Source: Cristatella mucedo
Lineage: Eukaryota; Bryozoa; Phylactolaemata; Cristatellidae
Length of the DNA: 64,000 nt
Assembly (NCBI GenBank): GCA_009760855.2
Contig: WPIO01000019.1
Coordinates: forward strand, 4,569,501 to 4,633,500
Direction: 5' to 3'
A model generated the notes under the pieces. That model was not told the DNA's origin. It ran no database searches and was given only the letters and a program-made list of their open reading frames with translations. The translations under genes and the position numbers were made by a program. Every line of letters begins with the position of its first letter. Within the stretch, counting starts at the first letter, position 1. Positions 30,861 through 42,400 of this stretch are shown piece after piece.

Positions 30861-32229
30861 GTTATGCTGAATCGGTCATATGCTCAGGGCAAGCCCGTAG
30901 GGTGGGCACTAGTGGCATAAAGCCCCATAAGGTCTAGCTCAGGGGGTCGGAAAATTTATCTGACTAGTAGGCCATTCAGGAGGTCAAAAAGGCAAATGAT
31001 GTCATAAACCACCCCCACTCCATCAATCTAGGTGGAGTGTGCTCGGTCATACGAAAAAACAGTCGCAACAGACGCATAGTCATGCAGAGCAATTATAGGG
31101 GTAGCCATTTATGATCGTTTATTCCCTCTCCCCCCAGTTAGCTGGTTCTGTTTCATAGAAGCGCCCGACACCAGTTATAAAAATAAACACGAGCCACAGC
31201 TTGAGCTGCAACCGGCAGTAGCGAACGGGTACAAAACCGCGACAATCCTATTAGGTCGGATCCAAAATAAATAACTAAGGGGCGTTAGGCCGGACTGGAG
31301 TACTAGCTAGGTCGTATCTGGCCTAAAGGCCCGAGTTTAACGACCTTTGGTCTAGCTGAAGGGGCGGGATTTGGCCACCCCAACTCAAATTACCGTCGTT
31401 CAAACCCTCTTTTGTTAAAATGCTGACTAAGCCCGCCCCCGGAGGCCTGAGAGCCCTTTCTGGGTGGAGACCAAGCTCCAGCGACTGGCTGCTTGGCTTG
31501 GGGAGTGGTTCGTTGGGGGGGGGTGGCTTTTTGGTTGGTGCGCCTACGAGGTAAAAATTCGAGGTATTTCTTCGGGCAGAATTGAAACTGCTTTACGATG
31601 GTGCTCTGAGGTGCTAGAGCCGCTTTCATTCAGCAACCACGTTCAGGATCGGTTTGAAGAAGGGTTATAATTATTTTTTAACGTAATAATAATTTTTCAG
31701 AGTATTGTGGACATAATTACCATTTAGACGAGTCTAAAGAAGCCTGGCCGAGAAGCGCCGCTCCACGCTCTTCAAATTGAGATTCGCATTTTGTTTCGAA
31801 ATGCCCGGTCTCAAGACTCTCTATAACGCCGCTTTCGGCGTTAAGTCTCTCCAAACAAAACAAAAATCGTGCTTTTTCTCGAGGGAATAAGGAGTATATC
31901 TGAGCCTTCTGCTCTCGGGACGACGTTCCTTCGGTACGTAGCTTCGGGATGTTTTTCTGAAAAGAGGGAGCCGGCATTTTTAGATGGGATTACCCCCACC
32001 TGATTGGGCAGGCAGGTCGACATTTCGTGCGAAGCCCCAGACACAGTTAATGGGGGGGGGAGCACACGATTTCTTTTCCAGCAGCACTCTCAAACGCGAC
32101 TTATGGGCAGTGCTCTATGTAGTAGGGGTATACAGACTTTACCAAGTTGTAAACAATTTTTTATAGTGTATCTGAGGAGCCCATCTTATCGGCGCCTTTT
32201 CGGTGCGTAGTATGGAATTTTACATCAAG
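30861..32229. other. Intergenic, nothing recognised
   Basis: Short overlapping ORFs (31390-32065) on the minus strand show no motif. G-rich runs occur near 31515 and 32053. Confidence 0.4.
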
Positions 32230-32640
32230 AAAATAATAATAATAATAATAATGATGATAATGTGAGGTGTTTATAGCCCCATATGAGTACTAAATCTCTT
32301 TCTAGGCACTTTGGCTGTGAAGGAAGCATGTCGATTTCTTAGTGATAATATGCCCAGTGTCAGTACGCATAAGCAAACGAAGAAAAGTGTACGTGGACCA
32401 AGCAAGTGCTGTGGGCGACAGGTGCATTTTTAGTTTCTACCTAAATGTCGTCAAGTCAGGGGTTGTCACGACGTCATCCGGGAAGGTGTTCTAGGCTTTG
32501 GAAGCGTGCGAAATGAAGGCACAGTTTCCACGGGATTAGGGGTTGGTGAGACGCACTGCGACACGAATTGAGTCAGAATAGTATGTGGTGCATTGCCTAG
32601 CTTGCTTGAGAAATTGGCTACCATTCTTCTTTTAAAATGT
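32230..32640 (-). mobile_element. LINE family A fragment
   Basis: (AAT)n at 32231-32260, then the reverse-complemented 3' end and UTR (AATCTCTTTCTAGGCACTTT). Confidence 0.8.
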
Positions 32641-33850
32641 TTTGAGAATTCTCACTGAGAAGAAGCGCACAAGCCAACCTGCAGACGGCACGGTGAACAT
32701 GCGACGCCAAGCTGCGCTGACCCGCTTCACAGGGGGGGGGGACCGACAGCTCTGCAAGAGTTCTAAAAAAGCGCTCCTCGTGCGGCGCCCCTTCAGAGCT
32801 CTAGTTCCAAGTCGGTTTCTCGGGGAGGCTCCTTCCGCTCACTAACATCGCAGACGGCGCTAGCTGCACAGCATTACCTGCCACCCTTGTGTTCGAATGG
32901 TCATATCTCACTTCCAACAACGAGAAAGCTCTTGATTTCATCTGATAGATGAGGCAGTTCTATTTAGACAAGTTTACAGAGGCCTGACGAGAGTCTTCGG
33001 GCGTCGCGTCTGCTCTATAAGCGGGGTTGTGACTTTTCTTTATCGAAAGAGGCTTCCGGTTAGCATGCTAAACCACGAGCTAAAGGTTTTCCAAATTTTC
33101 AAGAGTTCAACTAACGGCTTAATTGAGCAGTTAATAATATTAATAATGGCGACAGTAACGGATTTTTGAGGGTGTTAAATAACTCTTGCGTGCAGATTTC
33201 GGAGAAGAGATCTCAACCCTGTATAACTATTGTCATTAAAGTCACGAATTTTCTCCCAATGCCCAAATGCTAGTTACGTCCTTGCCTTAGAGTCTCTCAA
33301 TGCGTCTCAACGTCACGAGTTCTACGAAAAAACTGCGATTCTCTTGATTCGGCTGAATCAATCCCTTGCTTGCCATCAGTTAGGTTTCGGGATATGCAAT
33401 CTTATTGGCATTTATTCGCCTGTCGGAGGTCCAGTTGCTATATTGTGGTCACTTCCCGCTACACTGCAGTGTCTTAGCAGGTTTCTGTACAGTGCAACGG
33501 CCATTGCAGCCAAAAAGCTGCTGGAAGCGAGACATGAATCTGGCCGTGTCTCGCCGAGCACGTAATTTTTTTTCTGTTCCTCCAATCCAGGATAATTAGC
33601 GCGTCTCTCAGCGGCAATACCGGGTGGGAAAGATTAAAAAAGACGCCAACATTTTGACCAATGCGAATCACAAACGGAAAAAAAACACGAAATCCAATAT
33701 CTTCTGCACGGTGTCTCGTTTTTTCTCTCAAAATTATTTTCCGCGCTGTGTCTCGCATTTTGAGTTATTATTTCTACAAACTAATGAAAGTAAATACGCA
33801 CGCAAACAGCATAAGTGTCTCTAGCGATTGGAATTAACGGCACTCGCGTA
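32641..33850. other. Spacer upstream of the unknown gene
   Basis: No supported feature. The ORF at 33230-33565 (111 codons) lacks motifs. Confidence 0.4.
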
Positions 33851-33853
33851 GAC

Positions 33854-33860
33854 TATAAAG
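33854..33860 (+). promoter_or_regulatory. Possible TATA box of the unknown gene
   Basis: TATAAAG about 260 bp before the ATG, followed 20 bp later by a CACGTG E-box (33879). Position and GC context are plausible; nothing proves transcription starts here. Confidence 0.3.
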
Positions 33861-34112
33861 ACGACGCCGAGTTTGAACACGTGAGGCGGCAGAGTCGCCT
33901 TGGTAAGTTGGCGGCAGGTTCTAACAAATCTTGGCCAGAGTCACGTTCAGCCGGCTCGTGAGCGGCGGCTATTGCTCCCGGATTCCGCTCGTCGCTAAGC
34001 AGCTCAGCCGCCGCCGCCGCCCGCCAGGTTCTGCTCGGGGGTCCGTCGACGTCACAAACAAATTTGCTGCACCTCTCACCCGCTAGGGTACTACTATGGT
34101 AACACCAACGCA

Positions 34113-36480
34113 ATGCTCTCAACCAGCGACACCGCCACCGTATCCTCCTGGACGTTAACGGACGACGTCGGTAAAAGCGAACGTAGGCAAGCCAAGGGCG
34201 GCATTCGCGAGAGGAAGCTAAGAAGCAGCAGCAAGCCAACCAATGGCGCAGCGTTCAAGAGCCCCGTCGCCAGTCATCCGGGCGGCGACAGCGGCGCATC
34301 GCGGCCGGCGTCGCGACAGTCTTTGCGCTGCAACGCATCGTCGGCGGGAAGCGTCCTGCAAACCTGCAGAACCTCGCCGGCGGCCGGCCCGGCTTCGTCG
34401 TCCAGCGTATCGCTGCTAGACAGCGGAAGCGACATGGCGGACCCCGACTCTTTGTCAGTCAATGACGACTTCTGCGCTGGCAGCAGCAGATCGAAGGCGG
34501 GCAAGAGTTCGGTGCAGCAGCAGCAGCAGCAGCATGGACCGCGTTCGGGCGACGCGCCCGGCGCAAAGAACGGCGACTGCGATTCCGACGACGACGACGA
34601 CACCGCCGCCGAGTTTCTTTCAGCCTCGTCGGACAGCATCGCCGTTGTTGAACGAAGCCGTCTGGACACGGTCGCTGGCGCGATCTGCCCGAATGTCGCC
34701 AGCATCGCCAGAGACGGGCGCCGCTCCAAGTCACCGCCGCCGCTCGCACGGTCTCCGGATCCGACGGACAACTCCATTCCCGATCTCACAAGCACCGGCG
34801 TCGAAGAGCTGGCCGTCAGCAGGCAGGCTGCGCCCGGCGAGCTCCGGCTCCGAGACGGCTCTCCGCCGCCGCCGCAGCAGCAGCAGCAGCTCGACACGAG
34901 CGGCGCCGATCGCTCGTCGTTCGCGGAACAACAGTGCCGAGACATCGTCTACTACGACGAATCCACAGACGTCTTGCGACGCATTCGATCCGAAATAGGG
35001 CGGCGCCACCGATGCGGCCGAAGCGAATCGCCCCACCGCGGGGCGCAGAGCTGCGCGCTGCAGGTCGCCGTGAGCGTCCTGGTCGCAGACGAGGACGAGG
35101 ACTGCGCGTCCGCTCTCGGCGCCGCCCGAGGCTCTGCTGCGCTGAGCGCCGCGGACTGGAGCCCGAGCGACGACTGTCAATGGATCGGAGCGCTCGCACT
35201 CCCGCGCCCGGTCTCTCTGACTGAATCGCGCGGCCACCGCCGGAAGAGAGCCGCCGCCGTCGCGGCCGCCGCACCGTCTGCCGAACGCGGCGACGAGCGG
35301 CCAACGCGCGGCCACAGCCGGTGCGGAGCCTCTCGGGAGGACGAGTCGTCGTCACGTCTGACGGAATCTGGCACGGAGACCAGCGACCCGATCGGCGACC
35401 TGCTGGCGCAAATCCGCGTGCTGCTCGGCGACGACAGCGACGAGCAGGAGCGCGCCCGGGCTCGCCCGCGAGGCGGCGACGCAGCGCCGGACTCGCCGCC
35501 CGCTTTGATGGCGGCGGCGGCGAACGAGGCGAGCGGCGACGAGGCCGCATTGCGGACTCGCGGAGTCGGCTCGACCGACGAAAAAGCGCCGGCGGCGGCG
35601 GGAAGATCGCTGGGCGGCGACGAGGCCGTCGCTCGAGTCGGTGGCGCCGACCTGCCGGAACTGCCGCGTCCTCTGCAGAGCGACCGCCGCGCTTCCTGCG
35701 GCGGCACGCCGGCGGCGACGCCGAGCGAGGGCTCCGAGCGAGGAAGCTCAGTGCTGCGCGACGGCGAGTCCGTCGAGGCGTGCAGCTGGTGCGAGGCTTC
35801 GCACTGCGAGATCGCGCTTTTGGCCGAGTCTTTCCAGAGCGGAGCTGAACGGCGAAGCAGCGTCGGCGGCCGCGCGCCGCTTGGTGGCACGACTGGCCGT
35901 GCCGCAGAGACGGCGTCAGCAGGCGGACGGCCGGCCGAAACGGCGGAGCGACGGAACGCTCACTCTGACCCGGCGCATCCGCCAGCCGCGTCGCACGCGC
36001 AGCCGAAGGTCGGCACCGGACGAGCGGCCGACGCTCGGGTCGCCGTCGCACCGAGGGCGACCGAACGCCATCGGCGCGCGCCCGCCGTGCCCGCGAAGCA
36101 GCGTGGTGCGGCGGCGGCGCAGCGCAAGGTCGAGGCGGTGGCGCCGCAGGCCGCCTCCGAATGCAGCCTGAACGAGCTTCAGCACACCAAGTACTACACG
36201 GTGCTCGAGCTGCCCGAGGAAATGGACGCCCAGGCCATGCGTGGTGCCGGCCATCCCTCTCACAGCGGCCGACGCGGAAATGGCGAGACAGTCCGCCTTC
36301 CGACGGTGATCGAGTACGACGTAAGCTCAAAAACGGGCGCGGCCACGCACCAGGAAATGGTCAAGGCCACGGTGCGCCTGCCGACGACCGCTCGCTGCGG
36401 GCCGGCCGTGCCGATACCGCTACACTCGGAGGCGCTGTGGCTAAAAGGCACTGAGCTGCACGTCGTGGTCAAGGAGACGG
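34113..36480 (+). CDS. Unknown gene, exon 1 (giant GC-rich exon)
   Basis: 2368 nt, open throughout, ending in phase 1 at ACGG|GTAGGT. It is GC- and CpG-rich, unlike the AT-rich flanks. Because of that, large shadow ORFs exist in other frames (up to 504 codons on minus), but only this frame has acidic and serine clusters and continues smoothly into the downstream exons. Confidence 0.8.
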
Positions 36481-39400
36481 GTAGGTCATCGCCGTCACCC
36501 ACTAGCGGTGCCGTCGCGTGTTTGGCTTGTCGCAGGCCTTGCGCGGGCGCGGTCGCTTTTTCATTTTATTCGGAGTAGGACGGTGGGCTGAACGTGATGC
36601 CTGATGGCGTGCGTGGCAGCCCATCGTCGAAGGCTAAATTCTCCGGCGCTGCAAAATCTCTGCACATGCTGGCTACTTAGGGCCGCTCGATCAGCCGCTA
36701 GCTCAGCTGCGCTTTGAGTCGACGTCGGCTGCCGGCGACCTGCTGTCTCCAGACTTTCGTTCAAATGCAGGCGGCGATCGATTGGTTTGATTCACTCTAT
36801 TTCGTTAACGGCTCAGCCGAATGGTTTTCAGCATTCTTTACTGAAAAATTGTGCACATTCGTTCCCCCATAAAGCCCCCTCCGACTAAAGCAACTGTGGA
36901 TTCACAACCTGTGACCATCCTTAAAAGGTGTTGCGAGGTTTTTGTATGCGACGTGGCTACCTCAATAAGGTGTAATAAAAAGAGCTCATCACCTGAGGAC
37001 CTTATACCATCATCTCTGTGGTTTTCACTGGCAGACCAACTTAGCCCTGCCATAACCGAGATTTTGTAATGCTTCTTTAGAAAAAGAGATCGTACCCAAG
37101 TCCTTCAAATCAGACCGTTAGACCCATACTTAAAAAGCCTGGATTAGATACAAAGGTTTTTGCAAACTAGCGCTCAGTTGCCCTTCTTCTTTTCTTGTCA
37201 AAGATTCTTGAAAAAATAGTCGCTAACCAGCTGGTTGTACATATTTAAAAGAATAAAAATATCAGAAACATTTCAAACCGGGTTCAAGAGGCAGCACTCC
37301 ACTGAAACTGCTCTCCTCCGTGTTAACAATGATATTCTCTGTGGCAGCGATGACGGTAATTTCAGTGCCCTAGCTCTGCGAGGTCCATCAGCTGCTTTCG
37401 ACACCGTTTATCACGATGTCCTACTTGAACGATTGAGAACAACGATCGGTCTGGCAGACGAGGCGCTAGCGTGGTTTGAATCGTACTTGTCTGATCGTGT
37501 TCAATCCGTGTCTTGTGGGGGTCAGGTTTCAAACACAAGACGGGTCACATGTGGAGTCCCTCAAGACTCGGTCCTCGGTGCCTTGCTGTTCTCCATATAT
37601 ACGCAACCTCTGGGAAAGGGATTCAGGCCCATGGAATAGAATATCACTTTTATGCTGACGATACTCAGCAATATTTGTCATTCGAACCGTCGGAATCAGC
37701 TGCAGCAACTGATAAACTGAATGCTTGCCTTGCCGACATTCGATCCTGGATGTCGGAAAACTTTGTAAACTAAATGACGATAAAACCGAAATGCTGCTCA
37801 TCGGACACCTTAAGCGTGTCGCTGGATTAAAAAGGCTCTGCTCTTCTAATAGGTGATGCTGTTGTGTGACCATCACCACGTGCTCGAAATCTAGGTGTAA
37901 TTTTTGACAGCTGCCTACATTTTAAAAGCTTCATTCAGAAGACTGCTCCTACAGCTAGCCACCACGTCCGATCACTATCTAAGATTAGGAGCTGTCTTCC
38001 ACAGTGGCTTGCAAAAAATGTAACTAGCTCCTTAGTTTTGTCTCAGCGTGATTATTGTAATTCCCTTTTGGCTGGACTACCAAAAAAGCGACTAGGCCAC
38101 TGCAGCTGGCTATGAATATAGCTGCAAGGCTAGCTTTCAAGTCCCAGAGGTTTGACTGCGTGTCTCCTTTGCTAAAAGGGCTATGCTGGCTGCCGGTTGA
38201 TCAAAGGATACACAGCAAAGCTCTTACGCCGACCCACAAGGACCGCCACGGCTTGGCTCCTCCATACCTAGCTGAGTTGCTGCACCAGTTTCAGCCTTCT
38301 CCGTGCCCTCAGGTCCTGTATGGACAATAGATTAGCTGTTTCGTATCTGCGAATAAACACCATTGGCGAAAGAAGCTTTAGCTCTGCAGGTCCTAGACTG
38401 TGGAACTCGCTTCCACGATTCTTACACAATGACAACTACTCTCCTGCTGCCGACTATGGCTCATTCTTTTCAGCGGTCCCGAGCTGCTACTTCCATGCCA
38501 CTCACTACTGCAACTGCTCTCCTTACTCTGCTATGCTTCCCACCTTCTCTTATTGCATGAGATGAAGCCTGTTGACTACCGAATGCGTACCGAAAGCCGC
38601 TTAGGCTGTGAGTGCGCTATGCAAAATTCTCCTGCGTAACACCAAGTAGTCTTTATGGTCATTGTGGAGTTACAGACGGAGATAAATTAACAGGCCAGAA
38701 ATCTCCAGCGAAACTCGTTGCTCCTTCGTTCAGTTCACGTCGAAGCCTCGCATTCTGCGAATCTCGCGAATCTGTACGTGAAGCTGAGCTCGTGCTGATT
38801 TGGAATACGCGCACGCGGCGTCCAGTGGAATGACTTGTGGCGGCGCCCAGAGCGAGTCATCTGTTCAAATAAGCGCGGACGGGCGGTATCCCTGCCGGGC
38901 GGCGGCGGGCGATTAGTCACGTGCTGGCGCTTCGAGCGACCCAGGTCGTGGGCTGGCGTCCTACAGCTCTGGCCATTCCGCGTTGCCCACTGCCTTTGCG
39001 GTTGCAGCCGTTAAGGCTCTTTTGCCGCTATATAAAATGGAGCTTTTTAATCAGCTTGCCTTTTACCATATTCTTGTCAAGATGGGCTCGACTCGTTAAG
39101 GGAAGTGATAAACCCGGAACCGTTCGCGAGCGAGCAAACCATTGTGGGAGGCGCGTTCATTAGGGGGCGCGCCGCCTAGCAAGGTCCCGCCTTCCCTATG
39201 CCTTCCCTTAGCCTGCGATGCCCCCTCCCGACCTGCGAAACTTGAACCCATCCTTGCACAGAAATTTGTTTTATCGAAGCACCTTTATGTTCGATCTTGT
39301 TCTAGTTAATTCAATGCCGTTCTTCAGGCCAATCCCCGCTAAAGCTACCATCATTATCTGTCGGCAGGCAAATACGTAACGCTACAATAAGTCGAACCGC

Positions 39401-42400
39401 TTTAGGTAGGGTACTGCATCCAAATTAGGCCATGCATTTGCGACATCCTGTTCCGACTTTGGTAACTCACTGCTTGCAGGTTTTCCGGTCCGTGCAATTG
39501 GGTGCTTAAATTTAGTGCCATTTAGCACCAAATTCTGCAGCTTCAGGCGTGCAGTCCGTCGTGAGTTTCGCAGCGCCCATAGTTGACCACTTCTCGCCGA
39601 CCTGCACCAAGTTTCAATCAAGCAGCCTACGAACTTCAGGGTTCTGTCACTCACGTTTAGGTCCCTTCATTCTCGGGCTCCTGCCTACCTATCAGAGCTA
39701 GCCTCACACCAGACTAGGCATCGTACCGCGCTCTTCTGACTCAAATCGTGTAGAGATGCCTCGAACGAACCTCAAATCCTTTCAAGACCGTGCATTAAGT
39801 TCGGTTGCTCCCAGGGCCTGAATCTCACACCCGCCAGACGTCACAACATCCCCTGACTTGACATTTAAAAAAGATGCTAAAAACGCACCTATTTCTCGCA
39901 GCATTTGGTGGTTCTTTCTAACTTGCAAATTGTGTGCCTATGCGTGTTGACACTGTGCATTTTACCACTAATCATAGCATGCATGTTGATACCGCGTATG
40001 TAACCAATGGGCCATATGGGCATGTAATCTATGTAACGTATCTCCGTCTGTAACGCCACAAAGCCATAAAGACAATTTGGGTGTTACACTGGAGAGTTTT
40101 GCGTAGCGCACTCACAGCGTAAGCGGCTTTCGGTACGCATTCGGTAAATGACAGACTTTTTTTACAGCATCGATTCCTGCGGTGGGCGATCCTTTATCGC
40201 CACTGCAAGCGGTGGTGATGGCCGTAAAGGCTCTTCTGTCGCTATACAAAAAGAGGCTGTTTAATCAGCTAGGATGTTAGAAAGAAATTAAATTCTCTGA
40301 GGGGGATTTACAAATTTATTATTATGATTATGATCATTATAAGTGGTTGCGTCCCGGTACAGCGATTGAAAAATAACCATACACCACAACTCAATTTTAC
40401 TGTGAAGATATGCGAATTAGCAATGAACACTGAATGCTGTAATAATTGTGATCGCTTATTTTCGTCAGCTTCTGCCAAATTTTCATAAATATGTTTGGTT
40501 TAGTTTCTAAAGAGGCTTTTTTTATCAGCAATCGAGATAGTCAAGTTAATCGATGACATTAAGTTATAGAAACGTGGGAAAGAGACAAGTGCATTTGAAT
40601 TTTAGCGGCATATATATTATTCAGTATTATTTATAGTATTATTTATATTGTTAAATAATTCTTAACTCAATTATCACTCATAAAACCCGTTTTTTGGGAC
40701 AATAATACCAAGAGATATAAAAGATCACGTGTATGTCTACCTAAGCACGACCTAATAAGCTCTCTTATGCCTAATGAACAGTACTTTTTGCAAAGCATAT
40801 TGTGGACATTTTTTAATTTCCTGTTGTCCGATGGAATTTTTGAAATTTTTTGTTCGGAAAAGTCTGTTTAGCCACCATTATGACTTTGCTCATGAGTTCA
40901 TCTACTTTAGCGCTAAAGGGAAACCTTAGACCCAATTTTGGACAAAAACAAGCGAGATGAGCAAATGGCCAAAGCTCTCCCTGCTGCTTCATCTGACTGT
41001 GGTCTGCTAATTATACCTTGGCGGGCAACAGTCAAATTGTGGTAAATGGCGGCTCTTTGATCAGCGAAGCTCTGATGATTTTTAATTTTTAATGAACTTT
41101 TCAAGACAAAACGTTGTCTTCGAATATCGTCGGGTGATACTGATCCCAATGACTTCATTGACAAGTTACTTAGCTTCACAGGAAATTAAAGGGTTTCAAC
41201 AGCTTAGATTAAAACCTGAGCGTTTATCTCTACGCGAGTTTTGCAGGCTGGCAGAATTATAAGCACTCGTTAGCCCTGAAAAGAGTTGATTCCTCCGACT
41301 CGCGGCTTTGACAGATACTTCCGATAGCCTGGTGGCATTTTTGTTGGTGCCCAAGCAGTAGACCAGGATCCCAGAGTTTACGAAATCGTACAAGAAACAA
41401 CTAATCATTAGGGTTTGGCCTGACTCTTGAGCGAAGCTTAGCATAAGGCTATAAGGATATATTTTTACTACTAGCCACTACCGGCTGAGCCAGTAAATGG
41501 TAAACCTATTAATTTTTTCTAAAGCGCGGTTTTTACTCGCACACTATTGTGGCTTCTGAGAGAAATTCTTTTGCTGCAAATGCAGTGTAAAAGGGTGCTA
41601 GTCTTTCCAGACGCGTCTGTCTCTGATGCCGGTGGAGCTTGTACCTCGACGTACAGCTAATGAGTCGTAGGTGCAGCAACATTACAAGTGCGTATGCAGA
41701 CGGTAACAGAGCATAGTAGCGATCAGAAGAGCCGACATCTTACTGTAGCAAGTCCGCATCTTTAATGCAAAGCCTTCTATTCGACAGCCACAACGAGCCG
41801 CTTCTGTGGCACAAGCCATCGCGTGCAACTCACGTCTTGGAAGCTCAAATGGCAACTCGTCTGACCATCGCTACAGATGACTAGTTCTTACCATCTAAAC
41901 CATATACCATGACATATCAGATTCTTCATTCCTATCTTGATTCAGGTACAGCTAATAATCTCAAGCACAGTCACAATCTAGCTGATTAAGTGTGCACACA
42001 CTTCACTATTAATTTCACTATCAGAAAGAGCAGAAAACTATAGCAGTCAGAGCGAATAGTGACAGGCATTGTCAAATGCCACTAACTAGCTCAAAATATG
42101 GGGGCTTTAGTCATTAAATTCGATTAGTCTAAAGTACCGTAGGCAGTTTCTTCTGGTGAATTTTTAAGCAGCCAGCACTGGTCGTACTTAGAAAAGCGAC
42201 AAAAAACCCCGGGTGACCCGTACGCTGTGAACGCTGCACCAAAGCTCTGCCAATGGAGACAATCAGCTAATCCCAAGTGCTTGCTGCTTGAGGGAATGTA
42301 AAAATGTGGCATAGTAGCTGCTTTCTCCCGTTAGCTCCCAATACTAGTACTACACCGCGCCATACATTCCGTGCTCGTAGCTCACTGTTATTACTGCTTA

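Larger units (their letters stand above)
39375..40338 (+). mobile_element. LINE family A copy with nested insertions
   Basis: Plus-strand family A from the RT C-terminal region (LGHAFATS-like, NSLLAGFPVRAI, LSLTFRSLHSRAPAYLSEL) to about 40015. It resumes as the family tail at 40276-40338 (GAAATTAAATTCTCTGAGGG, ATT run). Between lie a minus-strand family B 3' end (40016-40145) and a family-2 SINE (40160-40275). Confidence 0.8.

Noticed and set aside
33230-33565. 111-codon plus ORF
   Set aside because: No motif, no splice context, ordinary length for chance in this composition.
34816-36330. 504-codon minus-strand ORF and other long ORFs antisense to or overlapping the GC-rich exon
   Set aside because: Arg/Pro/Ala-rich shadow of a CpG-rich coding exon. 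No splice sites and no continuation; the plus frame has the coherent composition and joins downstream exons.
41770-41880. Possible exon of the unknown gene (LLFDSHNEPLLWHKPSRA)
   Set aside because: Protein-like, but no donor site that fits the phases of the neighbouring exons.
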